From the NCBI GenBank assembly GCA_036897625.1, contig JAYMTA010000312.1, positions 1-31,635 of the forward strand: a stretch of 31,635 nucleotides of DNA, written 5' to 3'. Each line of letters starts with the position of its first letter. Positions within the stretch are counted from its first letter, which is position 1. The notes below the pieces were generated by a model. That model was not told the origin of the DNA. It was given only the letters and a program-made list of their open reading frames with translations, and searched no databases. This document shows positions 11,181 through 22,700 of the stretch, piece by piece. The stretch is from Pelargonium cotyledonis. Its lineage: Eukaryota; Streptophyta; Magnoliopsida; Geraniales; Geraniaceae. A program made the position numbers and the translations under genes.

Positions 11181-11688
11181 AACTTTTATCGGTTCTAGTT
11201 TGTCTCGCTAAGTGGCAATACACGTTAGGACTGACTGACGAAAAGTAACTTGATTAGATTTAAAAACACGTATTTTTTTTTTATGACTGGGCTCGTTTCC
11301 TGTAACCTGCCTAGTACTTTGAGAAAATCTCTCGGCCACGTCTCCCATCTGGATTTCCCAATGGCTTCATTTTGTTTTAGACTCACCGTTATTTTTTGCT
11401 CATTTTATGTTAGTGACTTACTCATAGTGTTAGTAACTTTTGTCGGTTCTAGCTTGTCTCATTAAGTGGTAGTACACTTTAAAAATGGCGAAAGGTCAAA
11501 AAGTAACATGATATGAACACTTGTTTTTTTGGCTCGGCTCGTTTCCTTGTAACCCGCCTCGTACTCTAAGAAAACTCCCCGCCCCATGTTCGTCGGATTA
11601 GAGATCTCAGCTTCCTGTCGGGTTCGATGGCAGTTCCTAATGACTTCATTTTGTTCTAAACTCACCTTTATTTTTTTGCTCGTCTTCC
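11181..11688. repeat. Diverged tandem duplication, about 250 bp per copy
   Basis: Copy 1 is about 11181-11408 and copy 2 about 11435-11688. Matching landmarks in order are the 5' AACTTTT-TCGGTTCTAG words, the CTCGTTTCC-TGTAACC words and the CTTCATTTTGTT words near the end. The offset grows from 254 to about 280 bp, so the copies differ by indels as well as substitutions. A shorter shared word, ATGTTAGTGACTTACTCA, precedes both copies (near 11093 and 11408). No coding content is recognised. Confidence 0.75.
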
Positions 11689-11777
11689 ATGCCGTCCTAA
11701 TTAATTCTCCATGTGAGGTGTTAGTTGCCAACATCAGCCCCTTTGTCCGGTTACACATGCTCCTCCACGATTTTTTA

Positions 11778-12005
11778 AGGGCTTGTTTGGCAACACTGTA
11801 TAAAAAACTAGAAGTAACTTGAAAAAATAATGGAAAAGATATTTAAAAAAATTAGTTCGAACTTGAGAGACAATATAAGAATTTAACAAATAAAAAAGTG
11901 GGGTTATTAGTGTTTTTTTTCTTCTTCTATTTACGCTTCTAAGAATATAAGCAATGATCTATTTTCGAGGTGTTGGATCCCAAAAAATGTTACCAAACAA
12001 GCCCT
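11778..12005. mobile_element. Tourist-like MITE (PIF/Harbinger type), 228 bp
   Basis: The left end AGGGCTTGTTTGGCAACA and the reverse complement of the right end AGGGCTTGTTTGGTAACA form 18-bp terminal inverted repeats with one mismatch. The element is flanked directly by TTA on both sides (11775-11777 and 12006-12008), the target-site duplication typical of PIF/Harbinger elements. It is too short to code for a transposase, so it is a non-autonomous element. The class assignment rests on the TTA duplication and the size. Confidence 0.85.
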
Positions 12006-12483
12006 TTATGGGAACAGTAGCTTATATTATTAATGCATTACATCAGAAGCTACACAATCAGCAATCAAAGACGGGCAAGATGACCCAACAAAATCTCTAA
12101 CCCCAAAAATTGAAACAAATGATCTAGCCAAAAAAAATGAGCTACCCGATTACCTTCACGTTTTACAAATTGGAACCGTAACTTGGGAAAACTTGTTTAT
12201 AAAAACTGAATATCAAATAAAATCATATCCAAGGTACTAGAAAATTCTTCCCCTACGGTTTTTAAAGCCCGAACCACATTCTCGTGTCCGATTCGACAAT
12301 TACATCATACCATCCCTCCACCACGTTGTTAATTGTTTTATTTTATATTTATATTTTTAAATATTTGCTCTAAGCATGAACAGCAGATCCAAATAGAACA
12401 GACCACAAATCAACCATCAATAATTAATTAAGATAATATGATTACTTAATTATAAATAAAAAAACACATGCACTGCAATTCAA

Positions 12484-12507
12484 AAAATAAAATAAATAAA
12501 TAAATAA
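12484..12507. repeat. AAAT simple repeat upstream of UGT
   Basis: Tandem AAAT units about 160 bp before the UGT start codon. Confidence 0.8.
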
Positions 12508-12539
12508 GTGCACAGATGGTCCAGCTCCAGCCTGCCATT

Positions 12540-12553
12540 TATATATTATAAAA
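12540..12553 (+). promoter_or_regulatory. Probable TATA box of the UGT gene
   Basis: TATATATTATAAAA lies 117-130 bp before the UGT ATG. That would place transcription start near 12575-12580 and give a leader of about 90 nt with no upstream ATG. An intact-looking core promoter suggests the gene is or was recently expressed. Confidence 0.55.
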
Positions 12554-12669
12554 CACCACACCAACAATCCAAACACAGAGTCATCAAAATCATCCACACA
12601 AAAATCTCTCTCCCATCTTCTTGGTGGTTCACAATTTGCTCATAAAAAAAGAAAAAGAAAAAGTAAAAA

Positions 12670-14783
12670 ATGGGTTCAATCTCAATGGAAGCCAAAAAGC
12701 CTCATGTAGTGTGTGTTCCATTTCCAGCACAGGGACATGTGAGTCCCATGATTCAGCTGGCCAAGCTCCTCCACTCTAGAGGCTTCCATGTAACCTTTGT
12801 CAACACTGAGTTCAACCACAAAAGATTAGCAAGATCCAAGGTTCATGTTCAACAACACATAACATCTACCTTAACACCTTTTGCTTCTTAATTTGTGTTT
12901 CATGTTTCTCTATACTAAGATGTTTGAAGACTATTGTATTGTTATCGTTATCGTAGTGTTCTTTCGTAGTTTCTACCGATATTTTGGGTTGTTCAGGTTC
13001 AAGTGAAGAGACTTGACATGAACCCTACTCGTAAGGCGTGCGAATTAATTTGAGGTTTTTAGTGCAAGTTGTATGAGTTTAGTGCGAGTTTTCTAACGAA
13101 AATTTATTAGATTTATTTAGTACAACCTAAATCCAAAAAATTATTCAGAATTTAAATTTCTGTAATGATTAAACTTGTGATTTTCACCAACTAAAATTTC
13201 TGAATCGACTTCGAGACTATACCCGATGGCCTGCTGGATTCGGACCAGGACGCTACTCAAGATGTTCCGTCCCTCTTTTACGGGATCCGAAGAGCTTGTT
13301 TTGGTCCGTTCGTGGAGCTCGTCGGGAAGCTGAATTCGCGGGCCGAGCAAGGCCTAGAGCCTCCGGTGAGTTGCATAGTTTCGGACGGAGTTATGAGCTT
13401 CGGGATAGAAGTCGCGAAAGTGCTCGGGAATGTCCCGCAAGTCACGTTTTGGACAGCCTCGGCTTGTGGCCTCATGGGGTATTTGCAGTATAGAGAGCTT
13501 GCTAATAGAGGAATCATTCCTTTTAAAGGTATTGTTACACACACTCCTCTTTTTCATCATATATATAGAGAGAAAAATCTCAGCCACAGAGTTAATGACC
13601 GAAATTGAGTCAAAATACGAGAGTTTTAGATATCACGAATTAATATTTATGCCCGTCTTATTATTAAGTTTGTGGGCGCGAGCGTCTGTTTGAATTTAAT
13701 TCGAATATGTCTTAGTTGAGTCTCAGTCATTAACTCTACAATCGATCCTAAAACTATCTCATTTTAACGAGAAATGATTGTTACTTGGAAAGAAAGTAGT
13801 CATTGCACTAATGAACATTACATGAATTTTGTCATTTTATTTCAGATGAAAATTTCCTCACAGATGGGACTCTAGACACTCCCATAAATTGGATTCTTGG
13901 CATGAAAAACATGCGGCTCAAGGACATTCCAAGCTTCATCAGAACCACTGATCTCAACGACATTTTGTTCGATTATCTCAAGGTCGAATCCGAGAATTGC
14001 TTCAATTCTTCGGCTATAATCTTCAACACATTCGAAGAATTCGAACCCGAAGTGTTAGAGGCAATGAGAGCTAAATCCCCTAACATTTTCCCAATAGGTC
14101 CACTCCAATTGCTAGGGAGGCACATGGATGACCCAAATGGCCAATGCAAGTCACTCAGGTCGAGTTTGTGGAAAGAAGACACAACATGTCTCGAATGGCT
14201 CGAAAATCAGGAGCCGGAGAGCGTTTTGTATGTGAATTATGGTAGCATTACAACAATGACGGAGCAACATTTGTTGGAGTTCGCTTGGGGGCTCGCAAAT
14301 AGCAAGCACCCGTTTCTATGGATTGTGAGGCCCGATGTTGTGAAGGGTGATAAGCTCGTTTTGCCTCAAGAGTTCTTCGAGGAGGTTAAGGATAGGGGAA
14401 TGTTGTCTAGTTGGTGCCCACAGGATATGGTTTTGAAATGTCCCTCCGTGGGCGCATTTTTGACGCACTGCGGGTGGAATTCTATTGTGGAAAGTGTTAT
14501 TGGAGGCGTCCCGGTGATCTGTTGGCTGTTTTTCGCGGAACAACAGACGAATTGTAGGTATGCGTGTACCGAGTGGGGGATTGGTATAGAGGTGAATCCC
14601 GATGTCAAATGCGAAGAAGTGGAGGTTCTTGTGAAGGAAATGATGGAAGGGGGGAAGGGGAAGGAATTGAGAGAAAAGGCTAAGGAATGGAAGAGGAAAG
14701 CAATTGAAGCTAGTGATGTTGGAGGGTCTTCTTACAAGAATTTTGATAGGGTTGTCAAGGAGTTTCTCCTTTGTGAGAAATGA
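12670..14783 (+). CDS. UGT85A: UGT85A-type UDP-glycosyltransferase, exon 1 interrupted (possibly a decaying gene)
   Basis: GT1-family enzymes of this type move a sugar from a UDP-sugar to small molecules in the cytosol. Coding parts: 12670-12840, then 13216-13528 (or from 13204), then 13846-14783. Joined they stay in frame and give 473 aa; UGT85A proteins are usually about 480-490. The N-terminus has [11 protein letters not shown] with expected catalytic His23, and [10 protein letters not shown] carries the partner Asp. The intron at 13529-13845 is at the usual UGT85 site (PFK/DENFL). The sugar-donor PSPG box is at residues 351-394. The problem is the 375 bp at 12841-13215: read through, it stops after 16 codons. 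Skipping it as an intron needs a weak donor (GTTCAT) and a weak acceptor (CGAG), and still leaves out about 12-15 residues (the usual GP-x-x-V-x-GLP-x-F region). The PSPG box also has unusual residues. The substrate cannot be told from sequence. Confidence 0.85.
12841..13215 (+). other. Non-coding segment interrupting UGT exon 1
   Basis: The segment lies between the codons for RLARSK and TIPDGL, which are about 15 residues apart in UGT85A proteins. It has stops in the gene's frame at 12889-12891 and 13201-13203. It starts GT and can end AG. It is AT-rich and has no terminal inverted repeats that I can see. A candidate internal acceptor (TTGTTCAG near 12998) and donor (GTAAGG near 13031) exist, but the piece between them does not encode the missing residues. 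Confidence 0.6.
13529..13845 (+). other. UGT85-position intron (317 bp)
   Basis: The donor follows AAAG and the acceptor is TTTCAG. The Asp codon is split G/AT, giving PFKDENFL across the join, as in other UGT85 genes. Nothing else is recognised. Confidence 0.9.
14412..14543 (+). other. PSPG box (UDP-sugar binding) coding region
   Basis: Codes for residues 351-394 of the UGT. WCPQ, THCGWNS and EQ at the end, the main sugar-nucleotide contacts, are kept. Two usually fixed positions differ: the His before PSVG is Cys (LKCPSVG), and the Pro of CWPFF is Leu (CWLFF). Confidence 0.9.
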
Positions 14784-16756
14784 TTATTGTGTCTTTTTTT
14801 TCAGTCAACTAATTAAGAATTCAAACACTAAAAAAATTGTTTGGCATGAAAATATCTTAGTTTACGAAATATTGTTGTTGAAATAAGAAATCGATAAAGA
14901 ATATGTACTGAAATTTGATTTCATATGGCTATAAATTTTGTAACACATGTTCTTGTTTCATGTCAACGGTAATAAAATAATGTGGAAACACAATTGTCAC
15001 CATTAAAGTTCATTTTTGTTGTCCATTATTGAAGCAGTAGGGTCATTTGGTGCCACATATGTCCATGTGAAGAGGAGTTCAAATTCGGAATGACAACGGA
15101 ACATTGAGATTTTTTAAATTCCATTTTTATTTTCATTTCTCCTTCAGAATCGAGATAAAATGAATAAGAAATATTAGTCAAAATGATAAAATATTCACAC
15201 AAAAAAAATTACAAACTTCTTTCAACGAAGAAAAGGACAAAAAATGTGTTGAATTGTCATATCTTTCAATAATTATGTTATGGTCACAAGAAAGTGACCT
15301 TTTCGTTTGTTTGTTTTTTTGAGTGTTCATTATAGCAACTCAAGCTTTGGTATTGTCAACTATTCAATCACATTGCACACTTTGTACCAACATAGATATT
15401 AATGAGACTTGACAAATCTATTAATGAACATCCATAACATGTTATGACACATCTTCTTAAAGGTCGTGGTCCCATGTTTGTCTTTTTTCGAGTGTCTAAA
15501 TTAACAAAATGTTTGAATCAGATATATATCAGTACTTAAGCATCAATTATATTAAAGAAAACACATATTCGTCGAACTTATTTATTGATAATGTATATTC
15601 GTTCACTTTTACATTTATCATCCTGAATTTTTCATTATGCAGTGTGCTCATGTAATTAGCTAATGGGCCAAAATTCGTTCATTTAGTGAGTTGGTGCGAT
15701 GTGTTTAACTTGTTTAGGAACTTTGTTGAGTTATCCATGTGGGTAACAAAACCGAGCACTTACGCCTTTTCCTAGTACAACCCAGTTATTACAATTTAAC
15801 GAGTACTAAGAAGTGACTGTTGTTTTTGGAGAACCAAATACTTTAATTATACCCTCACAATAAGTATTGTCGTTTATATACTCAAAATATAACATTGTCA
15901 TATTAATAAAATGTTATAGATTTATTGAGTGTCCTACACTAACTTTTTACATCCAAGTGTTCTCTAGCTAAAATGGAGCCAGTGCAGGCCAAAAAGGCCA
16001 TGTATTGTGGGTCATGTGGACAGACTACTGAGCATGCATGGCTAGCCATATCTAGAGCTAGCAATTGGATCTGAAACCACGGGCAATCAAATTCAACCAA
16101 AACAATCCAACCAATTTTCAGAATACGGATTGGATCTCACAAATCCACACATTTTACATTATCATATCTTTCATCACTATTGTTCATGTTAACTTAGGCC
16201 TACCCCTACTCTTACAGCTTTTAGTTTATCCCGAGTTCTCTCACTTTCCTGAACGAGGTCGCTAATCTCAATATGCTCTATCTCAAGTCTAAAACACTAT
16301 CCTACCTTCAAACTAGATAGCCGGACATTTCTATGATGCATTGCCAAAAGTCCGCAACCTATCGATCTATCATGAATCACCAGCGCGGTTTTCATAAACT
16401 TCTATTAATACATATGTCCTCTCAGAATATTGACTTGTAGCTCTATAATTTTTCTAATGCATATTTTGAAGGTACCACTAGCAATAGGGATTGAGAATTG
16501 ACTGGAATTTCTATATAAAAGAGCATCGAGTGTGTATCAGAATGTCAGATATGAGCCATGTGGCCACAATATTTCTCAGTATATATCAGAATCAATAGCA
16601 TTTGTTACAATTTCTAATCCTATTGAGATCTTGATGATAATTTACCAGAGAGCAAGGAATTGCATTTACAAACTAAACTAAATACAATGTTACCTGGCCA
16701 ACTGCAATGGTCGGCATCTGGAGTTAGATAGAGAGTATTAAGAAATAGATGTTCAG
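14784..16756. other. Intergenic DNA between the UGT and CAMTA 3' ends
   Basis: About 2 kb between two converging genes. It is AT-rich with no credible ORF. It should hold both 3' UTRs near its ends, including probable poly(A) signals of the AATAAA type after the UGT near 14970. A region near 16060-16140 has ATTGGAT/ATCCAA words typical of old repeats. No element boundary was found. Confidence 0.65.
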
Positions 16757-19700
16757 TCATGAAGCAGTTGGCATGAACGTATCATCATCATTTAACAATG
16801 CTTCAAGATCGATTAGGTCATCGTAGAAGTCATTTGTTTCTTCTGTACTGATAATAACCTTATCATCCACAACCTGCAATGTATTGACAAGAAAGAAATA
16901 CTCATTAAACATCGAAATTATACTAGAAAACGGTGGCAAATATACTCCAAGTCTGAGATTGCAAAAGTAAATCTTGTGTAAGAATAGACTTGTAATTTCA
17001 GGATTTATTGGAATCAAAGGTGCAAGGAACTATGGAAGCTCAAATGGAAAACACAGTCCCTTTTGTCCTTGCAAGCATATTTCATCAGACCCGGCAACTC
17101 CCTCATTTGATTTTTTCCATAATGAACGAAAACCAAAGGGTAAATCGGTAAATCACAAACCAAAGATGTCATAACTCCCTAATGGTCCGTTTGGATTCTT
17201 GGATTTGATTTGATATCCTGGAATGGAGCCAGATCCAATGTTTGGATGCGCAAAAGATTTGGATTTGGCTCAAATCCAATATGATCCTCAACATGTCTAC
17301 AACATGTGCGATTTCAAATGTTAACTCTTACCTTGACATTTGAAATTCTTAGTTTACCAAACATCATATCCGTATTTGAAATACAATATTTCAAATCATA
17401 TCCAAGTATCCAAACACAAATTTTGAGCCCTCTAGCTCCTACCATGTGAGTGGCATACCTCATTTTACTAGGAAAACAGTAACTGAGCAGGAAATATAAA
17501 TTAACTACCTCAGTTTCCTGGATCTCAGAGACAACATTTAGCAGCCTACGATATTGATCTCTTGCCTCGGGATACTGAACCATGGACTTCACTCTAGCTA
17601 GGGCTTTCTGCAACCTTTGTTCTGTCTGCTTTCTGCCTTCTTTCAGGAAATCATAATCATCCTCCTTTAAGGGGGTATCCTGCAAGCTGGAACCTTCAGT
17701 AAGTGCTTCGGGTTTGAATCCACGCAAGCCACTTCCTTTTCTTCTCCAGCGCAAAATAACCTTCTCCAGAATTCCAACCGACCAAGTTATCTTCGTATAG
17801 TTCTTCCTAATCTGGTGACCTCTAATATGGGCCTTCAACAGTAAAAAGATACAAGACATTAGAATTGAGGGACGAACTGATAACTTTTAATATTGGCCTA
17901 TATAAGGAGTTTGAACCTCTCAAACTAAAAGGTCGACTTTGTTCGTTGGGTTTGGCATCCACATTTTTCTTCTTATCGTGGCTCGACAGGTGCACAATTA
18001 GGGGCTTTCAGCACTACCCCTCAGCTGCAAGCACATATTTATGCACGTGGACCCACTACAGAAATTTGCGTCTGCATGTGGACCAGACAGCACAAATAGT
18101 GGTTGCATGATCAGGCCAAGGCCCGGATCAAAATTTGAGTTGATACCATGTTAGATTGGGCTACACATAAAGGTTTGGGCTTCCCACCGTAAAAAGTCAA
18201 CCTTATTTGTTGAGCTTGACTTCCACCTTTATATGCAGCTCATTCTTTCAATATTTTGTCTGTGTGGGACTTTTATTTCTATCAAATTCATCAAGAACTT
18301 TCTAACAGAATACAAAGGTTAAACACCAATGTGTGAAAGAACAGTAACAGCAAAATACCTGAATTGTTACTATTCGTTGCCGTATTATCAAGAAATCTTT
18401 CCTACCCTTCCAACTGCGGAACTTGTTTTGTATTCGCACTGCAGCAGTTTGAGCAGATTCATTGTGCTGTCCTTGCTTATGTGTCTTCAAGGCTATAAGT
18501 GAAAGAAGACCTTCATCTGACATTCCATATTTGTCCTCGCTGTACCCTTTTAATTGCTTCTTTTGGAAAGACTGCACCCTGAAAACTTGATGAATACGAG
18601 CAGCTGCCTGGGTAGCATTACATACAGCAGCTAACGAGTCCTTCATCGATAGTCCATAAGTCATATCTCCATCAGTTACTGGAGTTGCAATTCGTTCCGA
18701 AACTGTTTGTACTGATTTTCCTCCAGGCATTCCAGAAGCATCACCTTCCTTGGTATCCAAATTGAGAGATGAAAGGTGGGCACTTAACGAAGCTTCTGCA
18801 AGGTAACCAGCAATGCCTTTGTGCCTGTTAGCAGAAGCTAGGTCAGCAGGTGCTCTGCCTGATGGATATTCAGGAGTTGGATCTGTCAATGCTCCAGGAG
18901 CTGCTCCATTAGCAATGAGGAAAGCAACGGTGCGCTCTCTGATATCAAAGATTCAAGAAGATATCAGAAAAGAAGGCAAATGGCAGAATGTTAAGTACTC
19001 ATTAGTGAAAGATGAACATTTGCAAAGTGTATCTGATAACTAACTCTAAATGTTTGCTTCAACAGTTATCAATATCATAAAGCACAGTAATATACCACTT
19101 CCGAGATTAGGTTAACCTAGCCGAAAATTATTTTCTTAAACACAACCTAAGAAGCCAAGGCAAATGTAATGGGAACCAAATATTTATATGGCAACATAAA
19201 TTATAAATAATATTATTATTATTTTTCACTGCCTGGTATACAAAATCTTGTGGCTTGAAACTTGAAAGGCAAATATAAGCTAACAATAATACTACCTCTG
19301 TTTTTTAATAAGTATCATTTTGGAAGAAAAAAATTGTTTCAAAATAAGTGTCATTTTACAATTTCAATGTAAAATTGCACCATACATTATGCCCCCTTAA
19401 TCATTCCCATCTTAGTTACTAAATACTATTGTCTATTGATTTATATTTTCAACAAGTAAAAGAGATTAAGAGAACTCATTAGGAGTGAGAGTTTTAGTGA
19501 GAGCATGCAAAGAACTAAATAAGATTAGTTGGGTCATTTTCACATCATTTCTTGATTTGTGTGACCAACCTTAAAAAAAAGAAACAAAAAGAATAATTAA
19601 AATAATAAGAATCTAACCTCCCACAATTAGAAGCCCAATGGAGTGCAGTCCATCCATTCACATCACGGAAATTAGCACTTACACCAGCAAGAATAGTAGG

Positions 19701-22700
19701 TCGTATAGCCCAATCATAGCCAAGAGCAGCTGCAAAATGTAGGACTCCTTGGCCACCTTCATCCAATACATTAGGGCCTTTTCCACCTTCAGCTACCTTC
19801 TGCAGCAGCCATGTATGTAACTTCTCTTTGAGTAGCTTCTCAAGTAGCTGCTCTTTTACTTTTTCTGAAGAGAAACCCACCTCTGAAATAAGCTTCAGCA
19901 TCTGGTCCCATTCATCATTATCTTCTTTCATCAATGAAATAATTTTACTGCTCAATTGGGATTTCTGATCTGTTGGGTTGGGAGGACGGACAGAATTCAG
20001 ACACAACAATTTTCCAAAGCGCATATGAAGAGTATCGGTTGTACTGCCACTAGAACTCTTTACAGTATCCATATCTTGGACATGGTTGACTTGGTATTCA
20101 AATTCTCGCACTTCGCTACATGCTAACCTATTAGAGCATGTAACATAAAAAGGAACCCTCCCAGCTTTGTGTACAGGAGCATAGCAACGAAGAACTCCAT
20201 CCGCAATGGCCTCTGCTGGAACTTCTACTTCACCAAACATACATGACAATTTATATTTTTCTGCTTCTTGTTGACTTGTCAAGAATCTTCCCGTTATAAG
20301 TACCTATTTATCATAGAGAGAGATCCAGAAATTTAGCTTAGTGGGGGCAAACTTAAAGCCCGTTATGTTGAAACTTAAAGGATAGATGATATGGGTGAGA
20401 GAGAAATGAAGTGAAGAGAGTGGACACAAAAAATATGGGGTTCGGTCATGAGGCCTAATACTGTATGCAACTTCAGCCAGTGTGGCTGTAATTTCAGTTT
20501 TATCCTTCCTTAATTCCAATCCTTAGAGAAGAGTTAACACATAAAATCCTACTTGACATAGCTGCTTAAGGAAATTATATTGATATACTCATATACCTTC
20601 ATTTCTGAGCCTGCATATGCCCAGTTTGGAGAGAAGTCGATAATGCTAAAGAGCTGGTCCTCAGAAAGTGAAGGGCCCAGTGAACACGCATCCAATTGCT
20701 CTGGTGACGGACCTCTAGAATCACCTATTCCATTTTCACCTTCAACTGTATCCCAGTATGTTCCTGAACTGGAGTGCATCTGCAAGTCATTTACATCTCC
20801 AAGTTCATTACTCATCCATCGGTTGAAGCTATCGAGCTTCTTCAAACCTTCATCTGTTACAGAGCCGTCTAACAAATAGCGTTTTAAGGCAGAAGGATAG
20901 TTGGATTTTCCCTCCAATGTCCAATCAGTATCAGAATCTACTTTCAAAGAATAACCATGATTTGCATTTAAAAACTGCATCTGCGGGTCATTTTGCTTAT
21001 CTGAGTGTGCATGAAAAGTCTCGTGGGAGTTGAGTAAATTAACTTCAAGTTCACAAAACCTATTAGGGAGATCATAGGCTGGGCCTGATTGCACTTTCTG
21101 ATCCAGGGGCCACCAAGATAGCTCTTTAGATTCATCTTTCAAAGTCTGTTTACAAGGTAAGTAAGAGACTCAACAAGAATAAATATAATTTCAAGTAGCT
21201 TCTATATTCCATTGTGATGCTAGAAACGGTAAATATCATTTATCAACTAGAAAATCATTTACATAAGCTGTAAATAATAATAAAACTCAGAGAAGCAGAG
21301 GCAAAATGCAAGAGACAGATTATATTATTCATGATAAGTTTTCTAAATCCATCATAATATTATCCGACTTTGGCATTACATTCAAAAAAATTGGTTTGCA
21401 AGCTATACAAAGCATTAGTTTATAATTCTTTTATACCTAAAAATACGTACACAGATTAAAATTGATCATAAACCTTTTCCATAATTCTAAATTTGAACAT
21501 GTAATTTACACTATAATGCCAATGATAATAGAAGGTAGATTGTATCTCATGATTTACCTGCCCCCGTGCCTCAATCTGTGGATGAGTCCTCAAATCCCGA
21601 CTTTTACCAAAGTTATCAGTAAAAAGAGGACCCTGTATCTCATTTTCTTCTTTAGGAATGATTCCCGCAGAGCTGGGTCCTTTGGAGGGAAGTGATAGTG
21701 GGAAAGATCCAGATTGAATGCTAGCATTACTATTTTCTAGAACATCCTCCCAGGAAAATTCTTGGTGTTTGCGGGTCTCATATGTTAAGCCAACCTCATT
21801 ACTGCCTTTTCCCCTGTCTACTTGGGCAGACAAGACAAAATCCATCCCGGGAATGCCTGACAACTTTCCTTGATAATCATCTGGTAATTTTTTTTATGCA
21901 CAATCATCAATTTGGCATGTTGAGTGATGTCAATAATCAGTAAATTTACCAAACTAATACAGTGATGAAAAGAAGATAACATATAGATAACAACATAGAA
22001 AAAAGAAACAGTACTTGAGAACGATGTAGGATAATATTGGTCGGAGAGTCCAGCGTCAATTTTATCCACCATAGGCTGTCGTAATTCAAGAAAAGAATGC
22101 AATCTGGAACTAGCTTGTTGGTTATATGCTGCATATAATTCAGAATTGCATTAGGAAAAAAACATATTAAAACCACAAGATTCCTATTTAAATGCAATTT
22201 GCAGTTTTTGATGAACAATAAACAGAAAATTAAGTTCAAGTTCAACAATGAAACCTGATTCAACATCTTCATATTCTGACACCTGAGCACTGTTAAGGCT
22301 CATCGTATCTGTCCCTTCGGAAGGCACTTGGTAATTATTTGAATGAAATTTGGATGAGACAGAAGTGTCCATCTCAGAATTAGGTATCATTTCTTCAGTT
22401 TCTTGGGAATGTGGAATAGCCCCGTCAGTTCCTTTACTGTGATTAACATGTGGTCTATTGCCCTAATGCAATTCAAAAGGAGGGGAAAAGGAAAAATAAT
22501 GCAATGAAGTGCAGAAGTATTATAGAAACTGAAAACAGCTCTAATAAATTGTGCCCTTCTCTAATCAGAAGGGAAAAGCAAACAAACATAAAACCAAGAG
22601 CAATAAAATTTGCATGAAACTTAAATCCCCCTGTTGAGACATATCTTCCTCCAAAAGAGAAAGGTTCATAGTTCTTTATTTTATTTTTCCATTCACTAAG

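Larger units (their letters stand above)
10439..12669. other. UBP 3' region and UGT upstream region
   Basis: 2.2 kb with no intact gene. The first few hundred bases should be the UBP 3' UTR. It then contains a diverged tandem duplication (11181-11688), a Tourist-like MITE (11778-12005), an AAAT simple repeat (12484-12507) and the UGT core promoter. The open frames at 11250-11465 and 11586-11822 lie in the duplicated units and are not protein-like. Confidence 0.7.

Noticed and set aside
12998-13031. Micro-exon candidate inside the UGT interruption, between TTGTTCAG and GTAAGG
   Set aside because: Its 34 nt do not encode the missing UGT85 residues and no later acceptor fits the phase.
13296-13587. 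Open frames in other frames and on the minus strand over the UGT middle exon
   Set aside because: The frame giving [19 protein letters not shown] and SDGVMSFG matches UGT85; the others are shadows.
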